Source of the DNA: Mucidula mucida
Lineage: Eukaryota; Basidiomycota; Agaricomycetes; Agaricales; Physalacriaceae
Direction: 5' to 3'
Length of the DNA stretch: 55,446 nt
Assembly (NCBI GenBank): GCA_015501055.1
Contig: JADNYV010000235.1
Span: 1-55,446 of the forward strand
The translations under genes and the position numbers were made by a program. Below the pieces are notes generated by a model. The model was not told where the DNA came from, ran no database searches, and saw only the letters and a list, made by a program, of their open reading frames with translations. Shown here one piece after another: positions 1-10,579 of this stretch (position 1 is the stretch's first letter; every line of letters begins with the position of its first letter).

Positions 1-1401
1 CTTGCAGGGCATCCCGGACGATACAAGACCCTCGAGCTGATTACACGTACCTATTGGTGGCCAGGAATCAGCCGAGACGTCCGTGAATACGTAGAAGGGT
101 GTCAAAAATGTCAGGTCACAAAGTCACATCGCACGAAGCCGGCTGCACCTCTTCATCCTATTGATGTGCCAAGCGAGCCATGGGAGATAGTAGGGACGGA
201 CATGATTGGAGAGCTGCCGGAATCAGGAGGATACAACGCGATCAGCACGTTTGTGGACCATTTCACCAAGCGATTACGTATCATACCGACACACACCACT
301 CTGACGTCAGAAGGCATGGCCCGCATTTACCGTGATCGCATTTTCCCCATACATGGGATGCCACGACAGATGATACATGATCGCGGTCCACAATACCACT
401 CGCATTTCATGAAGGAATTGTACCGGTTGTTGGGCATACAGGGAAACTTTACAACGGCGTATCATCCACAGGCAAATGGGCAGACGGAACGGTTGAACCA
501 AGAGATAGAACATTTCTTACGGTTATTTGTCAACTATCATCAGAACGACTGGCATGAATGGCTACCCTCTGCTGAATTCGTTTACAACGATCGAGTTCAC
601 TCGGCGACCAAAGTCACTCCGTTCTTCGCAGACATGGGCAGACATCCCTACAAAGGCACCGCTCCGAAAACGGCATCGAGAAATGAGACTGCGCAGGAGT
701 TTGCCGACGGCATGAGGAAGACATGGGAAGAAGTGGGGTCAGCATTGAAGATGGCAAAAGAGGACATGAAACGGTTTTATGACAGGAAGCGAACAGAGGC
801 AGTAGAGTACAAGGAGGGCGACAAAGTATGGCTGAAAGGGACGAATCTCAGCACGGACCGACCAATGAAGAAGCTTGATGACAAACACTTCAGGCCGTTC
901 AAAGTGATCAAGAAAGTAGGGACGAGCTCTTACAAGCTCCAGATTCCTCACACGTGGAAAAGCATTCATCCCGTGTTCAATGAGGCCTTGCTGACGCCTT
1001 ACCACGAGCCGCAATTTCCGACGCAACCCCGAGACACGTGTCCACCACCTGTGCTGGAAGGAGCCGAACCGGAATGGGAGGTCGAGAAAGTGGTGAATTC
1101 CCGGAAGTACCGCGGGGGTTTTCAATACAAGGTTCACTGGAAGGGTTATGGCACACACGAGCAGACATGGGAACCGGCATGCAATCTCAAAAATGCCGAC
1201 GAAGCCATCAGCGATTTCCACCAACAATATCCGAACAAGCCAAAGCCACCCGCGCTTGCTCGCATTGAAGTCCCCATGTCGCAATTTCCATCACATCTAT
1301 TCCGACCCATGCCACCGCCCGATACCGAACCCCTCGATGTCACGCTACCCTCTGCAGCCCTCATGGAGCGACTCTGGCGCAGAATGGAACTTGCGCCTTA
1401 A
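1..1401 (+). mobile_element. Ty3/gypsy chromodomain retrotransposon, 3' part of pol (integrase + chromodomain)
   Basis: The frame is open from base 1 to a stop at 1399-1401, so only the C-terminal part of a pol polyprotein is present. Its order is the integrase zinc-binding region (GHPGRYKT, YWWPG, then CQKCQ; about 1-110), the retroviral integrase core with DMIGELP, HDRGPQYHS and HPQANGQTERLNQE, and a C-terminal chromodomain (EWEVEKVV, YKVHWKGYG, QTWEP; about 1070-1230). Integrase inserts the cDNA copy, and chromodomains of this clade are known to steer insertion to modified chromatin. The catalytic D, D and E positions and the YxVxWKGY and WEP motifs are present. The core is uninterrupted by stops, so the copy may be young. 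Gag, protease, RT and RNase H would lie left of the window. Confidence 0.95.
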
Positions 1402-1409
1402 GGAGGGGG
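1400..1409 (+). other. Polypurine tract of the chromodomain element
   Basis: The run AAGGAGGGGG overlaps the pol stop and lies a few bases before the LTR start. This is the expected plus-strand priming site of an LTR retrotransposon. Confidence 0.7.
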
Positions 1410-1412
1410 TGA

Positions 1413-1941
1413 TGTTATGAATCGCCATATTTTCACATTTTCACATCTTATCATATCTTATCGGGAGCCTTGTCTTATCAACCAACGGACCGTTTCATCA
1501 TCTGTTTCGTCACCGATCATACCCCTTTTCATTACCGAAGCCGTACTCATGTCGGACACACGCCCAACACATGGATGACATCATACATGCCGATACCTCA
1601 TGGACTCCCTATTGTATACACACCGCCGACACTCGTAGTACACATGGTCGTTTCAGTATTATTACTTACATGCAGTCACCACCCGTATTTAATGGTTTCA
1701 CGGACTAGTAGCATACAACACTGGGTTAAGGGTGTGGAGCATCCCTAGTGGAAACGCGTATGGACAAGGAGCTTCAAACACAGACTTACTAGTATATAAG
1801 CAGTAGTGTAGTATCATTGTACTTTAGTTCCGATCTCGTTTATACACCTGGCCTAGCCTAGTCTTACGAACGAAAACGCTTCTTTCCTTAGTTCTTGCTG
1901 TGGTACCTGGTTGAGTCTCGTGGCTTAGTCAGTCGCTAACA
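1413..1941 (+). repeat. 3' LTR of the chromodomain element
   Basis: The interval starts TGTTA and ends TAACA, a perfect 5-bp inverted terminal pair, directly downstream of the polypurine tract. A TATA-like TATATAAG is at 1793-1800, as expected for the U3/R boundary. The base after TAACA resumes the reading frame of a different integrase, which fixes the right boundary. The length is about 529 bp. The 5' LTR is outside the window, so the target duplication (predicted GTACT, 1942-1946) cannot be confirmed here. Confidence 0.82.
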
Positions 1942-2226
1942 GTACTCGTCCTCAACAAGAAAATCGAGAAAGGAACCAACCGAAAATTTCGCCCGCGGTA
2001 CTTTGGTCCTATGGTCGTTGTTCGTCGCAGCAAGGGAGGCGCGTACTATCTTGCTGAGCTCAACGGAGCAGTCTCCCGCTTGAAGTTTGCGGCTTTCCGT
2101 CTCATTCCGTATTATGCGCGGTCATCAAAGGAGTTCACCATTACCAAGTTTGTCGACCCAGCTGACCTTGCTGGCATCGTGGATGACAGGCACGACGATG
2201 ACGTGATGGTTGCGGACAAGGAGTGA
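1942..2226 (+). mobile_element. Second Ty3/gypsy element: integrase C-terminal fragment, interrupted by the first element
   Basis: The first codon after the LTR opens an in-frame integrase tail (VLVLNKKIEKGTNRKFRPR, then YFGPMVVVRRSKGG, AELNGAVSRLKFAAFRLIP). This is typical of the last part of a different, chromodomain-less basidiomycete gypsy pol. It stops at 2226. The upstream part must lie on the other side of the chromodomain element. The clean in-frame junction is direct evidence of nested insertion. Confidence 0.88.
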
Positions 2227-2305
2227 TCGGAGCTTGCAATTTTTTTCGTCGGATCACGGATCGAGTGGATCAACCCGGAGGTTGATATTCTAAGTTTGTA
2301 TGGGA

Positions 2306-2618
2306 TGTAGGTTCGCGCCTCGCGCTAGGCGCACAGTCGGTCGGACTCGTCGGGACTGATAAGCTTGGACTCTTAGATTAGATACTTACCCCTTTTTAAT
2401 AGCACATCTCCCGTATTATCACCTCATGTTTCTTTCATTCTTCTACTTACATGTCTCACCTCTTCACACATTCTATAATAGCACGTCGTGTATTCATCTA
2501 CTTACAGTACTTATACCTCTCGCTTGTCGTAGTCTACAGACAACAAACAGCCCACTTCGCACACGCACACATCGTCTGAACTAAGCTCGCTGCACTCAGA
2601 GCTATCGACGACTCTACA
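2306..2618 (+). repeat. Probable 3' LTR of the second gypsy element
   Basis: The interval starts TGTAG and ends CTACA and lies 80 bp after the pol stop of the second element. The base after CTACA begins sequence shared with the intact BRCT gene at 16763, so the right edge is supported by an empty-site comparison. A clear polypurine tract is not visible before it. The length of about 313 bp is inferred from these ends. Confidence 0.65.
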
Positions 2619-2836
2619 GCGGTTTCATCGCCAGACAAGAACGTTTTTCCATCTTCCAAGAGTGAACCGAGCTCGAACAATGTACTCGAGTCGATCTTGG
2701 CTGGAATGATGTGGATCCGGATAAGCCTAGTCTTTTCTGAAATGAAGCGGTCAGGCTTTAATCGTTTACGTTGGAGTTCGTAGGAACCCGATGCGTTTAT
2801 CGGAGGTCGAGGTCGTTTAGTAGACATGGATGGCAT
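2619..2836 (-). pseudogene. BRCT-domain gene, 5' fragment (copy 1)
   Basis: This is nearly identical to the first part of the gene at 16321-16980. It encodes the N-terminus from MPSMSTKRPRPPINASG through RLIRIHIIPAKIDSS and GKTFLSGDET. It then stops matching abruptly at 2619, where the LTR of the second gypsy element begins. The rest of the BRCT domain is lost or lies left of the window. The BRCT start region and the tyrosine-recombinase fragment are divergently oriented, about 95 bp apart, in both copies. Confidence 0.75.
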
Positions 2837-2949
2837 GACGTCACCTTCTCGCGCTTGACTTTAGACCGCCATGTACAGGCGCGAACTGAAGGACATTCCG
2901 AGTTTATTCACACCATCATCATTCCAGATTCATGCAAGTACGAAAGGCG

Positions 2950-2957
2950 GTTGCGTC
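2950..2957. repeat. Target-site duplication GTTGCGTC, left copy
   Basis: This 8-bp direct repeat is identical to 3877-3884 and flanks the 919-bp insertion. The single pre-insertion copy is seen at 17094-17101 in the paralogous locus. Confidence 0.9.
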
Positions 2958-3876
2958 TAGAGATGGACACGAGTCCATACTCGAGTATATTCGGACTCAT
3001 TGTATGAGTAACTCTTACCTCAAACCCAATACTCAAGACTCGAGTCTTCACTCGAGACTCTACTCGAATATCTACTCTACTCGAGAGTACTTCATGAGTC
3101 TCGAGTATTCGAGTACTCGAGTACGATCCGAGTATACTCGAGTATACTCACGTATCAGCAAGCAAATTCAAACATAAAGACAGTGAAGATTAAAGTAAGT
3201 AGGTCGTAAGTGTATCAAGTTATATCCATATCAGTAGCATCCATATCAGTAGTATCCTGAGGTGAAGAAGCAGGCTTGCGCCGTCGAACCAAAACTACCT
3301 GCTCAATCGTTTCATAGAGATCATCGTCATCATCGTCAATCTCAACATCACCATCATGACCCGTGTCAAACTCTGAGACAGGATCCATACCATCGCGGAA
3401 ATCAGAAAAGTCCATCTCCTCCGACTGTGCAACAGCCTTGCCCTTCCCCTTCCTCTTGGTCCACAAGTTCTCCTCAACATCATCCCCATCCTCGTCAACC
3501 ACCTCATCCTCGTCAACCACCTCGTCCTCCTCGACAACCTCATCCTCCTCGACAACCTCCTCGACAACCTCCACCTCTGAATCGGAAACATCCATCGGTG
3601 CAGCATCCTCCGAGGAATCGTCACCTCCGTCTGCGTCTGCATCCGAATAGGAGCTGAATACTCACGAATACTCACGAATATAAGAATACTCATGAGTATT
3701 CACGAATATTTATGAGTATGAGTCTATCGAGTATTCGTGGCCCCAAACTGAAACTCTAGACTCACCATAGACTCTAGACTCTACTCTACTCACGTGCGAG
3801 TATACTCTTGGCTTGCATGATGAGTATGAGTTTATTCGTGAGTACTTTTTTTATTCTATACTCGCGTCCGACTCTA
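2958..3876. mobile_element. Non-autonomous hAT-like transposon, 919 bp
   Basis: The ends are imperfect terminal inverted repeats: TAGAGATGGACACGAGT on the left, and TAGAGTCGGACGCGAGT when the right end is reverse-complemented (14 of 17 match). The 8-bp target duplication and the TAGAG terminus fit the hAT superfamily. Both subterminal regions are packed with ACTCGAGT/CTCGAGTA words in both orientations, like hAT transposase binding sites. No BED finger or hATC dimerisation domain is visible, so the element would depend on a transposase from elsewhere. The interior carries one acidic reading frame (separate entry). Confidence 0.85.
3215..3650 (-). CDS. Acidic low-complexity reading frame inside the hAT-like element
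   Basis: On the minus strand the frame is open from just inside the right subterminal repeats to a stop at 3215. An ATG is at 3595. The product is strongly acidic with short repeats (VVEEDE, VVDEDE, DDDDD) and one basic patch (KRKGKGKA). It may be the remnant of a transposase gene after internal deletion, or captured host sequence. No domain is recognised, and low-complexity codons alone could keep it open. Confidence 0.35.
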
Positions 3877-3884
3877 GTTGCGTC
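3877..3884. repeat. Target-site duplication GTTGCGTC, right copy
   Basis: Identical to 2950-2957. The host sequence continues TGGGACTAGAG exactly as in the uninterrupted copy at 17102. Confidence 0.9.
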
Positions 3885-4851
3885 TGGGACTAGAGAGCAG
3901 GCTACGTCCTGTTCCTCTGCTACGCCAGACCTTTCTACCAGCAACAAGATTCCGCGCACACCCAAAGAAGAAAACGAAATTGCTATCTCTGAATTCCGTC
4001 CCTCTGTATTGCCCGAGGATCGTATCTTTCGCTGGACTTCGCCGTACTCGCTTTCATTCCAAGCCTCGCTCTTGTCCAAATTTCCTACTTTATACACACC
4101 AGTTATCTTGGATCTCTCGCGCGACGCGTTCGATAAGCCAACCAACGCGCATCAACTACGGCATAGGCCTTCTTCGCTTTCACCAGTTCTGTGATAGAAA
4201 TGAGTCTCCTGAATCCGATCGCATGCCAGCGTCTACAATTCTTCTCGCCGTAAGCACGTTTGTTACTGTCACTCGACCGTGTTGTTCAATGCATTCAGGG
4301 TTTCGTCGCCTGGGCACACAAAGAAAGAGCCACCCCAGGTGATACCATCGTTACGTGACTCAAGGGCGTCCATGCTTGGCACACCCTCAACAACGCAGAG
4401 TGGCACGGCAATGACGCTTTCATCTCTCTCGTCGCAAAATCCGCTTCCAAGAAATTTCAGCGTACACCTCGTTCTCAACGCTAGCCGTTGTTGCAGTCGG
4501 CATATCATGAACTTTCCTCTTGCACGTAGCTTTCGACTGACTTGATGGGGCGAAGAGTTACTTCTGGAACGTTTGCCTTGGAGACGGTTGGATGATGGAA
4601 GCTCATATTCATTCGCGCAAGCTAGAGGACTTTATTCCGACCATGATATCTCGCACGTACAGCTCAGACCGTCACTTACATTAATCAGAAACTAGATGAC
4701 TCCATTTAGAAATCACCGCATTCTGTCGTATCAAGTCGCCTGGCTTTACCATACAAGCTCAAGCTGTCGCGAGGGATCGCCATGTGACCGTGTATGAACG
4801 TTACCTGACCCTTTGCTGTGACATGTTCAAGAATTAGGGATTGAAATGGTA

Positions 4852-7362
4852 CTAATCATTTTTTGGTCGTTTACGCGGCGGAGACTCGGTAGAAACCCGC
4901 TGTTGTGAACATGTCAGGTAAATTGTCGCCGGCGGTGAATCGAAGTGGGCAATATCAGAAAGCACCGTCCATCTCCTTCCGCCGCTTCTCCAGTATCTCT
5001 GCCACAATGTCATCGTCCTCGGTAGGGAGCATTTCCACTGCCTTCTCCAACATAGCAATGACTCTCCGATGCAGAGTGTGGTATTCATATAACTCGCGAT
5101 GAGTATATGCCAGGCGAAGAAGACCGAGCCATTCACGAACAAGGGGCTTGAGAGGGTGAAAGTAGGGATGGAAATTGCCTATGATGTCCTTTTCAAAGTC
5201 ACTGGGGATGGCAAAAAGACGGTGCTTGTTCAACGCGAGTGTGGCGTTATCACTGTTAAAGACGCGATAGACGACTTTACGCAGCACATTTCCGTGTTCT
5301 GTGAGCTCGGCACGACGGGCGCCGCTAGGTCCACTTCGCGTCAGGCAGATATGGACCAAGATCCACAAAAATGATTCAATATCATGGATTGCATCTTGAT
5401 ATGGGACTGCTATTGAGTCAGTTCCATATCTGACCGGGGCAGCGCCAAGCACTTCTGCGCTAGCATAAGGAGGAGTTCCCTAAAAGAAAAGACGTCAAGA
5501 TCAATCTGAAGGTTTGTAGGATAGGACTTACAGTTCTAGACGCCTTAGAAGTGTCCTTGTCCTCATCCTCTGATACAAGCACGGCGGGATTGAAGTCGAA
5601 ACTCCGTTCAACCTTTATATCTATGAGCGTGAATACCAAAATGTCCAATGAGACATACACGGTGCCATCCTAACCGATCTGTTGTAATAATATGATCTTC
5701 TTGAGCGGGAGGGAATGCTAAACTATACTCGATGGCCGCGATCGTATAGGTGTAGAAATCCTCGGACACATCACACGCAGAGGAAATAACATCAGGGTGC
5801 AGTGATAGTGACAGCTTGGGCGAGTGCTTGCGTCTTCTAAAATAAGAAGTGATTGCGGGGGAGAGGGACGCAATTTCAGCCTCTGGTATTGGGTCATTTT
5901 GAGTTTGAGCCGGAGGGAGCGTTCTGGGATTTCGAGCACCCAGCTTTGAGCGATCCAAGTCAATAAGACACCCTCTGGTGGTCGTTGCTCCTTCACCTGG
6001 ACAGCATGCGATCATGACATTTCCTGCACTGATATCACGGTGTAAACGACCGTGCTCGTAGAGAGATTCGTGACCTGAAAGCCGTCGATGTCAAAGAGAC
6101 GTCGTTACACACGAAACAATCATACCTTGCACTCCGTTCAAGAACACCACGAGAAGTTCTTTCAATGTTGCGAAAGATGTCAGCGGCCAGCCGTAGGTCG
6201 ACACGATGACGCGCGTATGAACTCGAGAAACATAGTCTCTCTCTCGAGGAGTGGTCATTTGGTCAATCTCGTCATCGTCCGTCGATGCGACATGTAGGAA
6301 ACGCTCTTCGCTTTCAGCCCGTAGACGCCTCATTCCCGGTTTTTGTCCGTCATCTGGCGGCAAGCTGCCCACACGTATGAACGTCCCAGTACGATTCACC
6401 ATATCGTCAATTACGACGTCCTCGTGTAGCGTTGTTGGACCAAGAAACTCGCATTCAGACCCCTTTGCCTTGCTATTGGATTCGCCTTCGGACTCGACTA
6501 ACTCGGGACGCCACGGCTCCTTGAGAACAAAGACCTGAACAAAGACGTGAGCTTGGCTTCAGGTCAGCGTTTGGTGAGTACCTCTGCACCGAGTTGATCA
6601 TTGATTAAGGGTACCACTGTCCAGACAGATGTTGCCCTACCACGCATCACTCTTGCATGAGCAACGCTCGTCGCTTTGTACTGCCTACCGTCTTTGGGTG
6701 TGGGCTCCTTGTACGAATCAGTCGCAAAGGCTGTCGTACTCGTCAATCGGTAGGAATCCACCACCTCTTTAGGCTGAACATAGAATTCCATGGAGGGATC
6801 AAAGCCAAGTTTGTGTGGGGCAAGGACGGCAAACGAGGCAATAATACGGATAAAAAGTTTCGGAAACTAACAGTCAAGAAATTTCAATCATAGCGTGGTG
6901 CGTATCGAATATGGAACTCACCTTGTGGATATCGATAGGCGTACTAGTAAGGAGGACGCCGAATCGGTCACGGAGGCATACTGACATGCATCGCGGTCCA
7001 AGAGTAAATCCGAAAACGAATCGATGATCGGGTTGTTCGCGCAATATTTGCCGCAGATAGCCGATAAGCTGTTTGACCACCCCCTCCCACCCGTCCTTGT
7101 CGCTGCGCTTCATCTCCAGCGCGGCGACTATTTGCAGCCACCAAATTACACCCTATACATACAGTCAGTCTCAAGCGATGCCTGAAATTCGATAAAATAG
7201 CACTTTGGCTTCATCCTACAATACAAGTCAGGATATCGTCCGAAATCAAGGGTGTTTGACATACCGGAGATAAATTCTGGACACGGTCATATAGCATACT
7301 ATGTGCAAGCAGACAATGCGGCCGCATGTGTGCATCAGAGTTCGGAGGGTAATCAACCCACC
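4852..7362 (-). pseudogene. FunK1-type protein kinase, copy A, 5'-truncated
   Basis: FunK1 (Pkinase_fungal) proteins are kinase-like enzymes greatly expanded in mushroom fungi. Visible on the minus strand are the conserved N-lobe exon (WLQ, KQLIGYLRQILREQ, RRFVFGFTLGPRCM), the catalytic loop LHRDISAGNVMIA near 6010-6050, the metal-binding stretch CLIDLDRSKLG, and the C-terminal VKYQD-type region ending in PPRKRPKND near 4855. The first ~130 residues present in copies B and D are missing. The match stops at about 7362, where Nab2-like sequence in opposite orientation begins. Near the C-terminus a deletion changes frame (RRKEMDGAF then stop, versus SDIAHFDSPP). The HRD and DLD residues are intact, but truncation and frame changes make function unlikely. 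Confidence 0.8.
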
Positions 7363-8344
7363 TCTTGTGGCCGATGGATATGAATATGATGAATGGCATG
7401 CAAGGGCAACAGGCTTTTCCAGGTATGAATGGAGCCGGCAGAGGTCGGGGGAATGGGCGGGGACGCGGTGGTGCCCGTGGTCGTGGTGGACATTCACAGA
7501 CATCGTCGACACCTTCTGGCGAAGAGGCTTTCCACAATGTCGCTGCGCCGACCCCCACTATGGCCACCTCTGCTCAGCCCACTCCACCTGTTGGTCAGCA
7601 ACGGACAACGTATGTGTTTCCCGAGCGACTGCAGTCGCCCACTTTGTGCAAGTTCTCCTTAAAATGTACGAACCCGCATTGTCGATGGGCGCATCCCTCA
7701 CCAGTCGCGACGACGGAAAGTGGCGTCGTCGTCAGTACAGAGCCTTGTGAGCAAGGAAAGAACTGCAAAGACAAGGATTGTGCAAAGACGCATGTCAGTC
7801 CTGCTGTCTTGACTGCCAATCGTGAGTTTTCTAGTTGATCTCATCTGTACGATACTAATAAAATTTAGCCAATGCTCCTCCACCTGCGCCTGCACCTGCT
7901 CCGGTTCATGTGCCTCACCATCCTCCTCCTTCCTCTGCTGTCCCTTGTCGCTTTGGTGCCGCTTGCACGCGAGCGGGATGCACGTTCAGTCATCCACCTC
8001 GTCCGTCCGCCCACAGCGCTCCACGTGCTCAATCGTGCAGATACGGCGCTGGTTGCACTCGTGCGAGCTGTCAATTTCAACACCCCGAAGGACGCGTACT
8101 TCCTAACTCTTTCCATCGTGGCCTATCGGCTACCGCGCCTTTGGTGAACGTGCCGACGCCTGAGACCGGTACTATGGGCGGCCCTAGCCCCCATAAGAGC
8201 GCCAAGTTTACGAACAGTGCGGCCTCTGTGAAGGAGAAATTGGAGAAGCTAGAGCAGGAGAAGAACGAGATGGAGAAGGACCTCAAACTGAAGGAGGACG
8301 CCGCCAACAAGGATTCGAAGTCTCAGGTTGCCATCACTGCTTGA
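7363..8344 (+). pseudogene. Nab2-like CCCH zinc-finger protein, C-terminal fragment (left copy)
   Basis: The sequence encodes an RG-rich stretch (GRGRGNGRGRGGARGRGG), then four fingers of exact Nab2 spacing C-x5-C-x4-C-x3-H. These are CKFSLKCTNPHCRWAH, CEQGKNCKDKDCAKTH, CRFGAACTRAGCTFSH and CRYGAGCTRASCQFQH. A coiled Glu/Lys tail (KEKLEKLEQEKNEMEKDL) follows and ends at 8344. One intron (about 7820-7868) separates fingers 2 and 3. Nab2 binds poly(A) RNA and controls tail length and mRNA export. The N-terminal PWI-like part is absent and the 5' edge is a breakpoint with FunK1 copy A, so this is a truncated duplicate. All zinc ligands are intact here, unlike in the right copy. Confidence 0.8.
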
Positions 8345-9089
8345 GGACTCTGTTTTAATTATCTATCGCAAAGTGCACATATTCATCGTTAGCATCAGTA
8401 ACTTGTACTCTTTCCTTTTTTTATTTAGCTTGTGCTTCTGTTTATCTGGTACATACACATCCGTAGTCAAAGTACCGTAGTCGCTGCCTTGCAGGAGGAC
8501 ACGGGATTTTTGGGACGGGGAGGAAGTGGAATCGTATCTCTTTGCGAACGGCCTGCTCAGAAGAAGCAGTGCCTGGTGCTCCTCCTCCCTTATGTGTGTT
8601 TGAGTTGTGTGAAGGGCTCCTTGTGGCGCTATTTTGTAGATGTCAGTTGAAATGGCACCGTTGATCACAACCATCACGACGCAATACTGGTTCCAGAGAC
8701 TTCGCAGTAACCTGGGGTGTAGACTCACATTTGCACCCAGGCTGCTAAAGGAAAATCCGTGAGGTGAAACATTCAATCCTCGTTGGAGCCTTACCACTTC
8801 CTGGATCAATCCTGGATACAACAGCAAGACGATCAGACATAGTCCTCATCCCCCCTAAAGAATTGCTGAAGAGCAGATGCGTCGACACCGTGACTACGAG
8901 CACCGTTGGTATAAGTCGTGAATTACGCGGTGACATACTATGTTTCATTGGAGGTTGACGCACTCACTGTTTTTACAGGCGCTCGTCTTGAGATCTCAGT
9001 AAGCGTAATGCTACGAATTCAACCAGGTCATACAACTTTCGCACAGGGACTCGAGTACTGCCAGCTCAATTGTGAACCTCAAGTGAACC
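8345..9089. other. Spacer between the Nab2 fragment and the kinase-like gene
   Basis: From 8345 to about 8655 the sequence is an inverted copy of 43190-43440. From there to 9060 it is private to the left arm. No convincing coding segment or RNA gene is visible. Confidence 0.5.
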
Positions 9090-9098
9090 TTGTCAACC

Positions 9099-10456
9099 AT
9101 GTCCGCAAAGCTCGCTTTCACTTGCTGTGCCTTGCTCGGGACGTGTGCTTACGCCTACCAACATGTCAGAATAATCCCAATGGCGACTTTGCACGAGACA
9201 CTGCTCTGGACTGTTCGCTTATGGTGGCACCGGCATCCAGCTTCCGGAGACCTCGCTGACTGGGACATGGGACTAGATTACGACGACATGAAAGATTTTC
9301 ACAAACGCGAACTACGCGCCATGGATGCTTGGAAGTTCCTGGCCCCCTTCTTCGCGTCACAGGGATACTTTCTATATGTCAGAAACCTAGACAATGACCC
9401 AATTCTTGACGCCCCGAGGTGGCCTCCGCCGTCTTCGTCTCAGGAATATCCATACGCCAGAGTATTGCGTACAGCGTCGCATTTTGATTTCTCGGTACGT
9501 AGTTGTCGTTCCTTCGAAATTTTCTCATCCGTTGAATAGGATATGCGCTTATGGGCCGCTAGAGATTCACTTGGAAGAGAACTTGTCTTGAAGTAAGTCA
9601 CCCTGGGTTTTGACAGCTTTCGTAGATATGCAATCTTATACAGATTGATCTCTACTACCTCTTCTCCGACAACAGAATTCCTTGCCTTACAGCGGCTCAA
9701 CACTCCAGCTGCATGCTCGGATCCTCGAAATCACACTATCCCTGTGTTGGACTTTGTTACATGGGGTGGTTTGGTCTTCGCAGTGATGCCACGGTGCGTT
9801 GGTTGATTGGCTGTCCCTGCGTCTGCATTCCCAAGTTTACTGTCACAAGCTGGATATCCGCCTTCTACATTTGCTTCAAGACAATAGAGGATTCTATGTT
9901 TCTCTGGGAGCAGCTTCTTGAAGTGAACAATCTCCTAGATCGAGCCGGTCTCGTCGCTGACCTTGATTTAGGCTCTGGAGTTCTGTCACAAACAGCGCAT
10001 TGCGCACTACGATATTTTGGACCAAAATACTCTGGTCAATGTCCTTCCTGGCGATGTGATTGATTTTGGTATTTTTGACCTTGATAAAGACTGTATCTTT
10101 GCCTTCATCGACTACGGGTTTGCTTCGGTGGTGCCTCTGGATATGGCGCTCGAGGATGCGCCCCTTCGGCATAATCTGCGATTGGACTTCAGAGACGGTC
10201 TACAAGGCAGAGGTACCACTTGCAACCCATTTGAGGTGGACGTTCTTTTTCTCGGAGCACTGATGCAGCGCCACATACGAGTGAGTGTGCCATCTTATGC
10301 CGTTTTCTTCTACTTACAAGCGCGACAACACAGATGGTACCGGATGTGTTTCCTGAAGGGGTCCAATTTGTGGAGAGGATGATGGGTTTGCATGGTGCGT
10401 GCGTGCCCTCCGCTTTGGAGGCTCTACGCGACTTCCAGACTGTAAAGGGGAAATGA
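9099..10456 (+). CDS. Protein kinase-like protein with N-terminal hydrophobic segment (left copy)
   Basis: The start MSAKLAFTCCALLGTCAYAY gives a signal-anchor-like N-terminus (an in-frame ATG also lies at 9090). The segments are DMRLWAARDSLGRELVLK (N-lobe lysine region), SDPRNHTIPVLDF, and then, across a GTGAAC..TTTAG intron, EQLLE joined to ALEFCHKQRIAHYDILDQN. HYD and the following N fit a kinase catalytic loop. FIDYGFAS replaces DFG, and CNPFEVDVLFLGALM fits helix F. Further introns lie near 9496, 9593, 9794 and 10281; the last exon ends GKMV-like at 10456. This architecture is common in Agaricomycete kinase-like families of unknown role. No frame disruption is needed. The substrate is unknown. 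Confidence 0.68.
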
Positions 10457-10579
10457 GCCGCGCCACGCTCAATCATAAATTTGTCTCCCAGCTGTAGAAT
10501 GGTCGCATCTGAAAAGACAACCGCATAACTTTGTTGAGCTGCAAATATATATGATGTTGCCTTGCATAAGTGACGATCC

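Larger units (their letters stand above)
2932..4542 (+). pseudogene. Tyrosine recombinase-like gene (DNA breaking-rejoining family), degenerate, copy 1, split by a hAT-like insertion
   Basis: The coding signal starts MQVRKAVAS, is interrupted at 2958-3876, and resumes with PSVLPEDRIFRWTSPYSLS. After a one-base phase change come YGIGLLRFHQFCDRNE and DRMPASTILLA, an intron (GTAAGC..TTCAG), then WLKGVHAWHTLNNAEWHGND and SASKKFQRTPRSQR, where a stop ends it. These motifs match the SAM-like core-binding domain of tyrosine-recombinase proteins that are abundant in Agaricomycetes. The catalytic domain with the R..HxR..Y residues is missing. The phase change is shared with copy 2 (17076-17701), so it predates the duplication and is not a sequencing error. 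It cannot make an active enzyme. Confidence 0.75.

Noticed and set aside
1470..1748. 92-codon frame inside the LTR
   Set aside because: LTR sequence with no similarity to LTR-encoded proteins; likely chance.
3000..3180. CTCGAGTA-rich array as a CRISPR-like or telomere-like repeat
   Set aside because: The words are irregularly spaced, in both orientations and confined to the ends of the transposon, so subterminal binding sites explain them better.
3262..3693. Three long plus- and minus-strand frames overlapping the acidic frame in the hAT-like element (His/Pro-rich, Ser-rich, Arg-rich)
   Set aside because: They are other frames of the same low-complexity GAT/GAG repeat and have no independent support.
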